Part shown: positions 45,414 through 54,206 of the stretch, piece by piece
Position numbering within the stretch: position 1 is the stretch's first letter
Layout: each line of letters begins with the position of its first letter
Assembly (NCBI GenBank): GCA_017527865.1
Contig: JAFXPN010000039.1
Span: 62,001 to 126,000, forward strand
DNA length: 64,000 bases
From: Clostridiales bacterium
GTDB taxonomy: Bacteria; Bacillota; Clostridia; Saccharofermentanales; Saccharofermentanaceae
Direction: 5' to 3'
Position numbers and translations under genes: made by a program
Notes under the pieces: generated by a model
Seen by the model: the letters and a program-made list of their open reading frames with translations, nothing else
Database searches by the model: none
What the model was told of the DNA's origin: nothing

Positions 45414-46586
45414 ATGAAGTTAAAACGAAGAATCCTGTTAATTATTTTAGTATCGGTTGCTTTATTTATGACCTGTTGTGGACATGTTGCCGAAGTCGAT
45501 GATAACAGCAACAATTTCGATGCTCAGCAAAATCTATACTATGATTTTCAGATAAGTGAAGATAATCCAAGAAACAGCGAAGGTGCGTTTATTGACATAT
45601 CTGAAAACGAATTATTGTTTGTATATTCCAAGTTCACTGAAGCAGACAGGGATTATTCGCCTTCGTCTATTGTTTCTGTAAGGTCGTATGATAATGGTGA
45701 AACTTGGACTGATTATAGTGAGATCAGAAACGAGTTTGATGGAACGGATGATTTGATGAGTGTATCTTTGTTGCGGCTAAACAACGGGGATATTGGACTA
45801 TTTTATTTGGCACGATATAGCATGGATGAAACAAAGATCATTATGCAACGGTCATCTGATAATGGGCATACATGGTCAGAACCACATGTATGTTCGACCA
45901 GGGAAGGTTATTTCGTTGTTAATAATGATAGGGTAATAATGACTTCTAATCATCGCATCATTATTCCTGCATCTGAACATGAAGCCGTTTATAACAGCCA
46001 AGGGGAATATAGATATATGACCCCCGGAGCAGTTACTTTTTTTGTGTCTGATGATGATGGTATTACCTGGAACGAAGTGGATTGTCCGATTACACTTAAT
46101 CTATCAATCTCATCATCAGGATTACAGGAACCCGGGGTAATTGAATTATCTGAAAATGAGCTCTGGGGATGGGCTCGCACAGATTTAGGCCGTCAATATG
46201 AATTCTTCTCGCACGATAATGGTCAAACATGGACTATTGCAACGCCATCCAGATTCACATCGCCTCGTTCCCCTCTGAGTATGAAAAGGATTTCTGAGAC
46301 AATGATTATAGCTGTATGGAATCCTGTTCCTATGAACAATATCACTGTTGAAGATAAGAACACCAAAAGCAGAACACCTCTGGTATTCAGCATTAGTGAG
46401 GATAATGGGCTAACTTGGGGTGAACCTATAGTACTAGAAGATAATGAACAAGCTGGATTTTGTTATACCGCTATATTCTGTAATGAAGATCACAGTATCC
46501 TTCTTGCATATTGTGCAGGTACTATAGATGATGGTTCGTGCATGAATCGTTTAAGGATCCGTCGATTATCTATTACTAACCAATAA
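45414..46586 (+). CDS. Exported sialidase-like protein with Asp-box repeats
   Basis: 390 residues. A signal sequence (about 1-20) ends at CCG; the lipobox is imperfect, so lipoprotein attachment is uncertain. Five Asp boxes (SYDNGETW, SSDNGHTW, SDDDGITW, SHDNGQTW, SEDNGLTW) mark a six-bladed beta-propeller of the sialidase/BNR type. It may cleave or bind nonulosonate-containing glycans at the cell surface. It follows the CMP-nonulosonate synthetase gene by 59 bp in the same direction. Confidence 0.8.
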   Translation: MKLKRRILLIILVSVALFMTCCGHVAEVDDNSNNFDAQQNLYYDFQISEDNPRNSEGAFIDISENELLFVYSKFTEADRDYSPSSIVSVRSYDNGETWTDYSEIRNEFDGTDDLMSVSLLRLNNGDIGLFYLARYSMDETKIIMQRSSDNGHTWSEPHVCSTREGYFVVNNDRVIMTSNHRIIIPASEHEAVYNSQGEYRYMTPGAVTFFVSDDDGITWNEVDCPITLNLSISSSGLQEPGVIELSENELWGWARTDLGRQYEFFSHDNGQTWTIATPSRFTSPRSPLSMKRISETMIIAVWNPVPMNNITVEDKNTKSRTPLVFSISEDNGLTWGEPIVLEDNEQAGFCYTAIFCNEDHSILLAYCAGTIDDGSCMNRLRIRRLSITNQ

Positions 46587-46814
46587 GCTTCTGGTATTTT
46601 AACGCTTATAAAAGCAACGTAAGTGCTATCTTTGTGATTGAGAAGTGGGAAAAAGGTATTATGGTATTTATTTATGACACGGTTTATTTGAGAAAACTGT
46701 AGCGAAATTAACCAGCATGCATCTTCAATTATGATTGCAGAGGATTAGATAAACAATTCGGTAAAGTTGATTCTCTGTTGGATATGGCCAGTATTGAGGT
46801 GTGCTACGGAAATG
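46587..46814. other. Intergenic stretch without recognisable gene
   Basis: Apart from the promoter further right, the 309-bp gap between the sialidase-like and PrpD-like genes shows no open frame above 40 codons, no hairpin followed by T residues and no repeat I could find. Confidence 0.6.
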
Positions 46815-46842
46815 CTGACTGCTTTTAGGTGAATAGTATAAT
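46815..46842 (+). promoter_or_regulatory. Predicted promoter for the acid-metabolism block
   Basis: CTGACT (46815-46820) and TATAAT (46837-46842) with a 16-bp spacer; the PrpD-like start codon lies 54 bp downstream. Confidence 0.5.
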
Positions 46843-46895
46843 CAAAGAATTATCAAACATATTAAGCTAATGTCTGCGAACAAGGAGGACAAGCA

Positions 46896-48230
46896 TTGAA
46901 CAAGTCGATAGAGTTTTTTGAAGCTGTTAATAGCTTGTGGAATAAGGAGATACCGGAAGAGGTAATGAGCCGGGCGAAACGCAGTTTATTGGACTACCTC
47001 GCCGTTACTTGTGCCGGAGCAGCATTTCAAGGAAAAAAACTGCAGAAATACTTCGCCTTTGCCCAGCCAGAAGATGGCAAGTTCAGGGTAATAGGGACAG
47101 GAAGAGACTTGGCACTCAAAGAGGCTGTGTTCCTTAATGGCCTGAATGGTCATGCTTTGGACTTTGATGATGGCACGAATAGCGGGATCATACACCTTGG
47201 ATCTCCTATCTTTTCTCTCCTCATCCCCCTTGCTCAGCGGTATGATATAAAAATAGACGATATGCTCCACGCTGCGATTATTGGTTATGAAGCCTCTTAT
47301 ACCATGGCTGTCTCCATTCAGCCAGTACACAAGGCGATGGGCTTTCATGCAACCGGGACCTGCGGCACTCTGGGGGCGACCATAGCGGCGAGTTATATGC
47401 TTGGCTTTTCAGATGAAGAGCGGTTCCAGGCTTTTTCAATCGCATCTGTGGCGGCTAGCGGGATGCTGAAGGTGCTGGATGATGGCAGTGAGCTGAAGCC
47501 GTATAACGTGGCGAAGACCGCATTGCTCTCCTTGACTGCTCTACAGTTGGCAAAGTCCGGATTTCATGGTAATGCCGATCCTCTAGGAGGCAGAGGTTTC
47601 TTTAAAATGATGTCTGGGAAAGAGGATGTAGAGCTAAAGCCAGTATTGTTGAACGGGACATATGCGATCATGAAGTCCTATACCAAGCCTTACGCCTCCT
47701 GCCGATACACACACCCCGCTGTAGAAGCAGCGATTCATATGAGGGAGCAGATTTCTACTGATGACGTGGAGCGCATCGACATTAAGACCTACGACCTTGC
47801 TGTTGCCGGACATGACCACACTGACATTCTCGGTAGCTACAGCGCTAAAATGAGCATTCCTTATGCAACAGCTGCAGGGTTATTGTTCGGGAAAGCTGGG
47901 TTGCAGGAGTTCTCAGAAGAGGCAGTGAAGGGGACCACTATACTGAACTTGACAAAAAAGGTACATGTTACTGCTGACGAAGAGCTTAGCTCCTTGTTTC
48001 CAGGTATCCAGGCAGCTATCGTGACCATTAAAACAAAAGATGGAGAACTGAGTGACCGTGTGGATTTTCCGAAAGGAGAACCGGAGAACCCCTTGGATGA
48101 TAAGGAGTTCCGTGACCGTTACGACGGTTTGATGGAGTATGGTGGAGTTGGTTCTGAGGTAGGCGGTGTGGTATATGATACCGTATATAGAAAGAACGCA
48201 ACTGTAGATGAGCTGGTAAAGAGATTATAA
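46896..48230 (+). CDS. MmgE/PrpD-family protein
   Basis: 444 residues from TTG 46896, well supported by AAGGAGGA 6 bp upstream. Family motifs: AKRSLLDYLAVTCAGA, NGLNGHALDFDDGTNSG, FHATGTCGTLGATIAAS, KPYASCRYTHPAVEAA. The family includes 2-methylcitrate dehydratase and cis-aconitate decarboxylase, which act on tricarboxylates. No methylcitrate synthase or lyase of the classical pathway is nearby. It may dehydrate or decarboxylate another polyacid here. Composition is less AT-rich than the preceding block. Confidence 0.88.
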   Translation: MNKSIEFFEAVNSLWNKEIPEEVMSRAKRSLLDYLAVTCAGAAFQGKKLQKYFAFAQPEDGKFRVIGTGRDLALKEAVFLNGLNGHALDFDDGTNSGIIHLGSPIFSLLIPLAQRYDIKIDDMLHAAIIGYEASYTMAVSIQPVHKAMGFHATGTCGTLGATIAASYMLGFSDEERFQAFSIASVAASGMLKVLDDGSELKPYNVAKTALLSLTALQLAKSGFHGNADPLGGRGFFKMMSGKEDVELKPVLLNGTYAIMKSYTKPYASCRYTHPAVEAAIHMREQISTDDVERIDIKTYDLAVAGHDHTDILGSYSAKMSIPYATAAGLLFGKAGLQEFSEEAVKGTTILNLTKKVHVTADEELSSLFPGIQAAIVTIKTKDGELSDRVDFPKGEPENPLDDKEFRDRYDGLMEYGGVGSEVGGVVYDTVYRKNATVDELVKRL

Positions 48231-48296
48231 GCGTAGCGGAGGTTTTACACTTTTTTCGAAGAAGTTGTAGAAGATAAGGAATAAAGCATTATTCTT

Positions 48297-49316
48297 ATGA
48301 ATCGTATTACATGGATTGATTATTACAAAGCCATATCAATTTTACTGGTGGTTATTAGTCACTCTCATTGTTTCAATTTCTTGTACCTTTGGACATGCAG
48401 CTTTATTATGCAAGCATTTTTCTTTGAGTCAGGATTTTGGCTGAAGAGTTCCGGGAGTATATCAGTTAGAGAACTTGCCAGTGAAGTGCATAGAAAGTTT
48501 AAGCGTCTTATGGTGCCATGTTATTTGTGGGCTATTATTTTTGCATCGTTTTCTATACCAAGTTTGACACGTATTATTTATGGCAGTTATCCTATGCTAA
48601 AGGCAGCTCATTCTTATGCATCGCCGTTGTGGTTTCTCCCTGTTCTTTTCATCACCATAGTATTGTTTTTCTTTTGCCGATTTATCTTTCAAAAAAGCTT
48701 TTCAATACCCATTAAGCTGTGTACTGCGTGTTGTGCTTTTCTTGTAGCAGGGTTCCTGCCCAAGGTCGAGATTGGCTATCCCTTTGGTATTAATGTTTCA
48801 ATAGCGGCATTCGGTTTTTTATTGATGGGTAATATTTGTTTTCCATATCTGCAACAAATCCGACGTTTTCTGGATGGAAAAGAGAACAAGCTGAAGATAT
48901 GCTTATTACTTGTGGGAACAGTAGTATTAGGTGTGGGCAGCTATCTCCTATGTCGTTTGAACTCTCAGTATGTAGATCATGTGCTGATGGGAAATGCACA
49001 ATATGGAAATTATTGGTTATTTTTGATTGTTTCGCCTATAGGTATTCTGTTCACTATTGCTTTGGCATTTTTGCTGGATTTGTTACCACAAGGACCCATC
49101 CACAGTTGTATGAACTATATTGGTCAAAATACATTTTTGAACTATGTGCTGAATAAGCCAATTATTGCAGGTGTTAAAAGCGTGCTTGAGATCATTCCGG
49201 TTTCTATATTTATCGAGCAGATCATCATAATAATAGCAGTATTAATGGTGTCATGTGCGGTAAATGAGCTGATCAAACGATATGCACCGGTGCTTTTGGG
49301 GCTATATCGTCAATAA
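48297..49316 (+). CDS. Acyltransferase-3 (OafA-like) membrane protein
   Basis: 339 residues with about ten membrane helices. RITWIDYYKAISILLVVISHSH carries the family's N-terminal His, and SPLWFLPVLFITIVLFFF is typical of the second region. Such enzymes transfer acyl groups onto surface glycans from the cytoplasm to the outside. Clearly AT-richer than both flanking genes. Its place inside the organic-acid gene block suggests the acyl donor may come from it (inference). Confidence 0.85.
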   Translation: MNRITWIDYYKAISILLVVISHSHCFNFLYLWTCSFIMQAFFFESGFWLKSSGSISVRELASEVHRKFKRLMVPCYLWAIIFASFSIPSLTRIIYGSYPMLKAAHSYASPLWFLPVLFITIVLFFFCRFIFQKSFSIPIKLCTACCAFLVAGFLPKVEIGYPFGINVSIAAFGFLLMGNICFPYLQQIRRFLDGKENKLKICLLLVGTVVLGVGSYLLCRLNSQYVDHVLMGNAQYGNYWLFLIVSPIGILFTIALAFLLDLLPQGPIHSCMNYIGQNTFLNYVLNKPIIAGVKSVLEIIPVSIFIEQIIIIIAVLMVSCAVNELIKRYAPVLLGLYRQ

Positions 49317-49400
49317 TTCTTCGTAATGTAGGGATTCTGTTTATTATATGAATTATTATATATAGTTTATATATAAAGATTACCAAAGGAATGCGATGTT

Positions 49401-50387
49401 ATGAAATCAAAACCAATAAACTTAGTGTTAGGTACTATGACGTTCGGGGAATCAGTGTTCCAACCTCAGGTGGGAGAGTTTATTAATGCTTTCCTGGATG
49501 CCGGATATGACGAGCTGGACACGGCTTATGTCTATAACGAGGGAAACTGTGAGCGTTTTCTCGGAGAGGTGCTTCCGGGTATTAACCGGCCTTTCAAGAT
49601 CGCTACAAAGGTAAATCCGAGGATATCAGGACGCCTTGATGCCGATGCGGCATATAAACAGGTCAGTGAAAGTCTTGAGAGGATGCGGTTGGACAGTGTG
49701 GACACAGTCTTCCTTCACTTTCCTGATCCGGCAACACCGGTGGAAAGTGTACTCGGGGCTATGGCCGATCTGCATGATCGCGGAAAGTACAGGGAACTGG
49801 GGTTAAGCAATTTCCCTGCGTGGATGGTCGCCGATGTATGGCACATCTGTGACAGGCACGGCTGGGTGAGACCCACAGTGTATGAAGGCGTGTACAACCC
49901 GCTGACCAGGGGAGCTGAGACAGAACTCAACGACTGCATCAACAACTACGGTCTCCGCTTCTACGCTTATAACCCGACTATGGGCGGACTGCTCACAGGG
50001 AAGTATAAGAGCGTGAATGAAGCTCCGGCTGACGGCAGGTTTACGCACCGTCCGGGTTATCAGGACAAGTATTGGAATAAGACGAATTTCGATGCCATAC
50101 AGGTTATAAGGGAAGCAACGGAACAGTGCGGCATGACTATGGTTGAAGCAACATACCGGTGGCTTGCATATCACTCCATGCTCGATGGAGACCGGGGTGA
50201 TTCGATCCTGATCGGCGCATCGAAGCTTAACCACCTGATCAGCAACATGGAGACGGTGAAGGCCGGACCGCTCCCGGAGACAGTAACGGATGCATTTTCG
50301 CACGCCTGGGAGATTGCCCGCGGCAGCAGCAGGGTGTACTTTACTTTGTACAAAGGAAAGGGTAGTGTAGGAGGCGAGAAGAAGTAA
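49401..50387 (+). CDS. Aldo/keto reductase
   Basis: 328 residues. A TIM barrel with the family tetrad: Asp and Tyr in DELDTAYVYNEGNCE, Lys in IATKVNP and His in TVFLHFPDP; the C-terminal cofactor region has SILIGASKLNHL. It resembles the AKR7-type reductases that reduce small aldehydes such as succinic semialdehyde. It precedes a 2-oxoacid decarboxylase gene by 1 bp, so it could reduce that enzyme's aldehyde product. Confidence 0.9.
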   Translation: MKSKPINLVLGTMTFGESVFQPQVGEFINAFLDAGYDELDTAYVYNEGNCERFLGEVLPGINRPFKIATKVNPRISGRLDADAAYKQVSESLERMRLDSVDTVFLHFPDPATPVESVLGAMADLHDRGKYRELGLSNFPAWMVADVWHICDRHGWVRPTVYEGVYNPLTRGAETELNDCINNYGLRFYAYNPTMGGLLTGKYKSVNEAPADGRFTHRPGYQDKYWNKTNFDAIQVIREATEQCGMTMVEATYRWLAYHSMLDGDRGDSILIGASKLNHLISNMETVKAGPLPETVTDAFSHAWEIARGSSRVYFTLYKGKGSVGGEKK

Positions 50388-50388
50388 A

Positions 50389-51519
50389 ATGTTGGATCAG
50401 AAGAGAGTATTTGAATCGCTTAAAGTCCACAATGTGACTTATTATGTCGGTGTGCCGGATTCTTACCTTAACGGGTTCTGCAATTATGCCCTGGCAAACT
50501 GCGGCGACAGGAATGTTATAACGGCAAATGAAGGTAATGCGGTAGCACTCGCGGCCGGGCACTATCTGGCTACGAAAGAGATCCCTCTTGTCTATATGCA
50601 GAACAGCGGCGAAGGAAATGCCGTGAATCCGTTGGCAAGCTTGGCGGATAAGGATGTCTACGCAGTACCGATGATACTCCTCATCGGCTGGCGCGGGCAG
50701 GGTGACAGTGAGCCCAACCATCCGCAGCATTGGAGACAGGGTGAGATCACAACTTCTTTGCTGGATATTCTCCACATCCCCTATTCCATACTTACAGATG
50801 ACGATGATGCGTTTGATAAAGAGGTGGATAAGGCAGTCAGATATTGTGAGGGAGAAAGAGGTGTGTATGCCTTTGTAGTACCCAAAGGCGTCATGGCTGA
50901 TCCGGATAAGCCCAATAATGTGGATGATGTGTATCCCATGAGCAGGGAAGAAGCCATTGAGGTTATCATGGATCACATGCCGGAAGATACGATATACAGT
51001 GCTACGACCGGCCGGGCAACCAGAGAGCTGTTCTTCCTCAGGGAGAAGAGAAATGAAACGAAAGCCCACGACTTTCTGAATGTCGGTTCGATGGGACACG
51101 CATCTTCTGTGGCACTTGGGATCGCACTGTCGAATCCGGATAGAAAAGTAGTTGCCCTTGACGGCGATTCTGCGGCCATTATGCACATGGGAGCCATGAC
51201 GATGGCAAGCAAGGTGAAGGCACCGAATTTTCTGCATGTCGTGCTTAACAACGGTTCACATGAATCTGTGGGAGGGCAGCCTTCCGCAGGACATCTTATC
51301 GACTGGACAGAAATTGCTTCAGCATGCGGATACGAGACGGTCGGAAAAGCCGTGACTTCTGAGGCGGAATTGATCGATGCGGTTGAGAAACTCAGTAACT
51401 GCGGCAGGGCAGCCTTCATCGACTGCCGTATTCATAAGGGATTAAACCGGAAACTTCCTCCGATCATCTTCGACCACAGAGAAGCAATCGATGCTCTTAT
51501 CGATGATCTGAACGGGTAG
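50389..51519 (+). CDS. ThDP-dependent decarboxylase, phosphonopyruvate/sulfopyruvate-decarboxylase-like
   Basis: 376 residues. The N-terminal pyrimidine-binding domain (YYVGVPDSYLNGFCNYAL, ITANEGNAVALAAGHYLA with catalytic-type Glu, QNSGEGNAVNPLASLAD) and C-terminal ThDP domain (VGSMGHASSVALGIALS, ALDGDSAAIMHMGAM, VVLNNGSHESVGGQP) match AepY/Ppd. No phosphoenolpyruvate mutase is found in the window, so phosphonate synthesis is not supported; a different 2-oxo acid is likely. Confidence 0.88.
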   Translation: MLDQKRVFESLKVHNVTYYVGVPDSYLNGFCNYALANCGDRNVITANEGNAVALAAGHYLATKEIPLVYMQNSGEGNAVNPLASLADKDVYAVPMILLIGWRGQGDSEPNHPQHWRQGEITTSLLDILHIPYSILTDDDDAFDKEVDKAVRYCEGERGVYAFVVPKGVMADPDKPNNVDDVYPMSREEAIEVIMDHMPEDTIYSATTGRATRELFFLREKRNETKAHDFLNVGSMGHASSVALGIALSNPDRKVVALDGDSAAIMHMGAMTMASKVKAPNFLHVVLNNGSHESVGGQPSAGHLIDWTEIASACGYETVGKAVTSEAELIDAVEKLSNCGRAAFIDCRIHKGLNRKLPPIIFDHREAIDALIDDLNG

Positions 51520-51560
51520 TTTCCCTTTCAATTGTAAATCCACAGGTGTCCAGGACAGGA

Positions 51561-51566
51561 TATAAT
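51561..51566 (+). promoter_or_regulatory. Possible internal -10 box
   Basis: TATAAT 35 bp before the next start codon, in an 82-bp gap; no good -35 at normal spacing. Confidence 0.35.
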
Positions 51567-51601
51567 AAACTAAAGCTCATTATGCGGAAAGGAACATCAC
51601 A

Positions 51602-52525
51602 ATGAACAGTATGGATAAAACAAGAGAATTTTTACGTTCCGTCGGTCAGCCCGGAGGAGATGCATACGATCTGCCTGCCAGCACCAAACGTTTCGCCGAT
51701 GGCGGACAGTACAGATTTGAGGTTCCCGGAATCCAGGGGCCCAAGGTTATGAAAGCTTTGCTTGAGGCCATGGACAGCTATGGTCTTTACCTGCACCGTG
51801 TAACCCAGACACAGGGTATCATGCGTTTGACAGACGAAGAGATCAGCAAGATGGTAGAACTCGCTCATGAGTATCAGACTGACTTGATCCTTGCCATCGG
51901 ACCGAGAGCTACAACGGACACTTCTGCTTCTGTCCATACCGAGGAAGGTGTCAGGATGGGGTACCGACTTCGCGGTCAGGAGCAGATCGTCAGAGCCATA
52001 GAAGATGTTAAGCGTGCAGCAAGATTAGGCTGCCGGGGTTTTCTTGTCTATGACGAAGGTTGTCTGTGGATCCTGAACGAGATGCGCAAGGCAGGCGAGA
52101 TACCGGCCGATTGCCACTTCAAGGTTTCTGCCCACGCCGGTCATGGCAATCCGTGTTCGGCAAAAGTTCTGGAGATGCTGGGTGCAGACTCCATCAATCC
52201 CGTGCGTGATATTCAGCTCCAGATGCTGGCGGCTATGCGTCAGGCAGTGGACTGCCCGATCGATATCCATACTGAGAACCCCAAGTCTACGGGCGGATTT
52301 ATTCGTCACTATGAGGTTCCGGATATGATCCGTATTGCAGCTCCGATCTATCTGAAGACCGGAGGCTCCGTAGCGGCAACCCACAGCTGGGACAGCACCG
52401 AAGATGATGCAAGGAAGCGCGCAAAGCAGTGCAGCCTGGTTAAGCGCATGATAGACGAGTACTATCCTGAAGCAGTGTGGAGCCCTAAGGGCAGTTTGAC
52501 ACAGGAGGCGGTCGTAACATTATGA
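51602..52525 (+). CDS. TIM-barrel protein of unknown function (U32-peptidase-like)
   Basis: 307 residues, no signal peptide. The alternating strand-helix order, with GYLRL-like strands YGLYLHRVTQTQGIMRL, TDLILAIGPRATTD, GCRGFLVYDEGCLWILNEM and CPIDIHTENPKSTGGF, suggests a TIM barrel, loosely reminiscent of U32 peptidases. It is not a phosphoenolpyruvate mutase: the EDKxxxxxNS motif is absent. It overlaps the next gene by 4 bp, and I expect the two products to work together. AAAGGAA precedes the ATG. Confidence 0.6.
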   Translation: MNSMDKTREFLRSVGQPGGDAYDLPASTKRFADGGQYRFEVPGIQGPKVMKALLEAMDSYGLYLHRVTQTQGIMRLTDEEISKMVELAHEYQTDLILAIGPRATTDTSASVHTEEGVRMGYRLRGQEQIVRAIEDVKRAARLGCRGFLVYDEGCLWILNEMRKAGEIPADCHFKVSAHAGHGNPCSAKVLEMLGADSINPVRDIQLQMLAAMRQAVDCPIDIHTENPKSTGGFIRHYEVPDMIRIAAPIYLKTGGSVAATHSWDSTEDDARKRAKQCSLVKRMIDEYYPEAVWSPKGSLTQEAVVTL

Positions 52526-53667
52526 GACACCATTTGTATAATCCCGATTTCAAGTTTGTAGTTGAACCTGAGCACTTTGATAAGAATACTGACCGTGAAC
52601 TGCTGCAGTATTGCCTGGGGGCGGCGATGTATATGCCGGGGTTTAAGGATTTTGCCCCGAAGATCCTGAACAATTCCATGCCGGGTCTTACGACTATGGT
52701 CATGTGCTGTGAGGATGCATGTCCGGAAGAACGTGTATCGGAAGCCGAGGAGAATATTCATAAGACACTGGATATCATTACAAGCGCAGTTGAAGACGGA
52801 ACGCTGGATGCCGATAAGGTTCCGTTGATCTTTGTGCGTATCCGTAATCTGGAGCAGTTCAAACACTTCGGGGAGAACCTTACGGCACATCAGGTAAAGA
52901 GTCTGTGCGGGATCAATTTCCCGAAGTTCAATGCAGAAAACGGCTACGAGTACTATGCGTATCTGAAAGATCTGAACGACAGATTCGGCGAGATCATTTA
53001 TGGAATGCCGATTATCGAGGATTCCGAAGTTGCATATAAAGAGACCCGTATACAGGAACTGCTCGGCATTAAGAGGATCCTCGATAAATATAAGGAACTT
53101 GTACTGCAGGTGCGTGTCGGCGGAACTGACTTCAGTTCCGTATTCGGCGTCCGCCGCGGTGTCGGTTATTCAATATACGATATTATGACGGTCCGGGAGT
53201 GTCTCTGCGATATCATCAATGTATTCGGGCGTGATAATGATTACGTCATTTCGGGTCCGGTCTGGGAGTATTTCCGCGCTCCGAAGGAGCTGATGTTCGA
53301 GGAACTTCCGCACTATGGACTTGAGGATTATCTGTCCAGACATGAGTCTATCGTGAATCCCGAGATTGACGGTCTGCTCCGTGAGGTTATCCTGGACAAG
53401 GCGAACGGCTTTGTAGGCCGTACCGTTATCCATCCTACTCACGTTAAATTTGTTAACGCCATGATGGCGGTTACGAAGGAAGAGTATGATGATGCGGTCC
53501 AGATCCTCGGAACAGGCGGCGGTGTGGTCAAAGGCTCGGGCGGCAATAAGATGAACGAGATCAAGCCTCATACCAATTGGGCCAGGAAGATCTATAACCG
53601 GGCAAGAGCCTATGGTGTCATTCGTGATGAAAGCGGACATGTAAAGCTGTTTGCGGTTAATGAATAA
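52522..53667 (+). CDS. HpcH/HpaI-type C-C lyase (citrate-lyase beta-like)
   Basis: 381 residues. TIM barrel with TTMVMCCEDACPEERVSEAE, IFVRIRNLEQF (substrate Arg), IYGMPIIEDSE, RVGGTDFSSVFGVRRG, FVVSGP-like YVISGPVWEYF and the C-terminal TVIHPTHVKFVN. These match the CitE/HpcH superfamily, especially the longer C-C bond lyase branch. Such enzymes cleave or form bonds in hydroxy-acids or their CoA esters. No CoA ligase gene accompanies it. Confidence 0.82.
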   Translation: MRHHLYNPDFKFVVEPEHFDKNTDRELLQYCLGAAMYMPGFKDFAPKILNNSMPGLTTMVMCCEDACPEERVSEAEENIHKTLDIITSAVEDGTLDADKVPLIFVRIRNLEQFKHFGENLTAHQVKSLCGINFPKFNAENGYEYYAYLKDLNDRFGEIIYGMPIIEDSEVAYKETRIQELLGIKRILDKYKELVLQVRVGGTDFSSVFGVRRGVGYSIYDIMTVRECLCDIINVFGRDNDYVISGPVWEYFRAPKELMFEELPHYGLEDYLSRHESIVNPEIDGLLREVILDKANGFVGRTVIHPTHVKFVNAMMAVTKEEYDDAVQILGTGGGVVKGSGGNKMNEIKPHTNWARKIYNRARAYGVIRDESGHVKLFAVNE

Positions 53668-53684
53668 GGTCAAGGAGTATACGT

Positions 53685-54206
53685 GTGATCGAGTTAAAAA
53701 CACCAATAACCGATGAGGATATCAATAAACTGAAAGTAGGGGACACTGTTGAGATCAGCGGTTATATCCTCTGCGGCCGTGATGCCGTTCTTCCGAAAGT
53801 GCTGAAGATGATCGAGAACGGGACAGCCGGGGAACTTGGAATTGACTTGAATGGTCAGGTTATCTTTCACACAGCTGTAAGTCCTGCAGGGGTTGGACCG
53901 ACCAGCTCCAATAAACTGGAGATCGAGAGTTCCATCGAACCGTTGAGCGCAGCGGGTATAAAGCTGCATCTGGGAAAAGGCGAACTGCATCCGGAAACTA
54001 TCAGCGCACTGGATAAACACAATTCCGTTTATGCGGTTATCCCGCCTGTGACAGCATTGCTTGGCAGTAAGACGAGTGAGGAGAAGGTCGTTGCTTTTCC
54101 GGAACTTGGCATGGAAGCTCTCCATATGATCATGGTGGATAAGTATCCGGCTATCATTGCCTCAGCTCACGGGAAGAGCATCTATTCGCAGGAGGATCAG
54201 GGATGA
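53685..54206 (+). CDS. Class I fumarate/tartrate hydratase, beta subunit
   Basis: 173 residues from GTG 53685 (CAAGGAG 7 bp upstream). GDTVEISGYILCGRDAVLPK, VSPAGVGPTSSNKLE and the LHLGKGELH segment match the C-terminal domain/beta subunit of Fe-S fumarase, tartrate dehydratase and mesaconase. It precedes the alpha gene, the reverse of the common alpha-beta order, and overlaps it by 4 bp. Confidence 0.9.
   Translation: MIELKTPITDEDINKLKVGDTVEISGYILCGRDAVLPKVLKMIENGTAGELGIDLNGQVIFHTAVSPAGVGPTSSNKLEIESSIEPLSAAGIKLHLGKGELHPETISALDKHNSVYAVIPPVTALLGSKTSEEKVVAFPELGMEALHMIMVDKYPAIIASAHGKSIYSQEDQG

Noticed and set aside
46690-46830. Gene remnant between the sialidase-like and PrpD-like genes
   Set aside because: The best frame is 37 codons between stops with no recognisable similarity; not reportable as a pseudogene.
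49340-49380. AT-rich near-palindrome before the aldo/keto reductase gene as operator
   Set aside because: It consists of TA-rich low-complexity sequence; no distinct half-sites or promoter boxes can be separated.
50389-53667. Phosphonate biosynthesis cluster
   Set aside because: A phosphonopyruvate-decarboxylase-like enzyme is present, but neither TIM-barrel neighbour has the PEP mutase motif, so the defining first step is missing.
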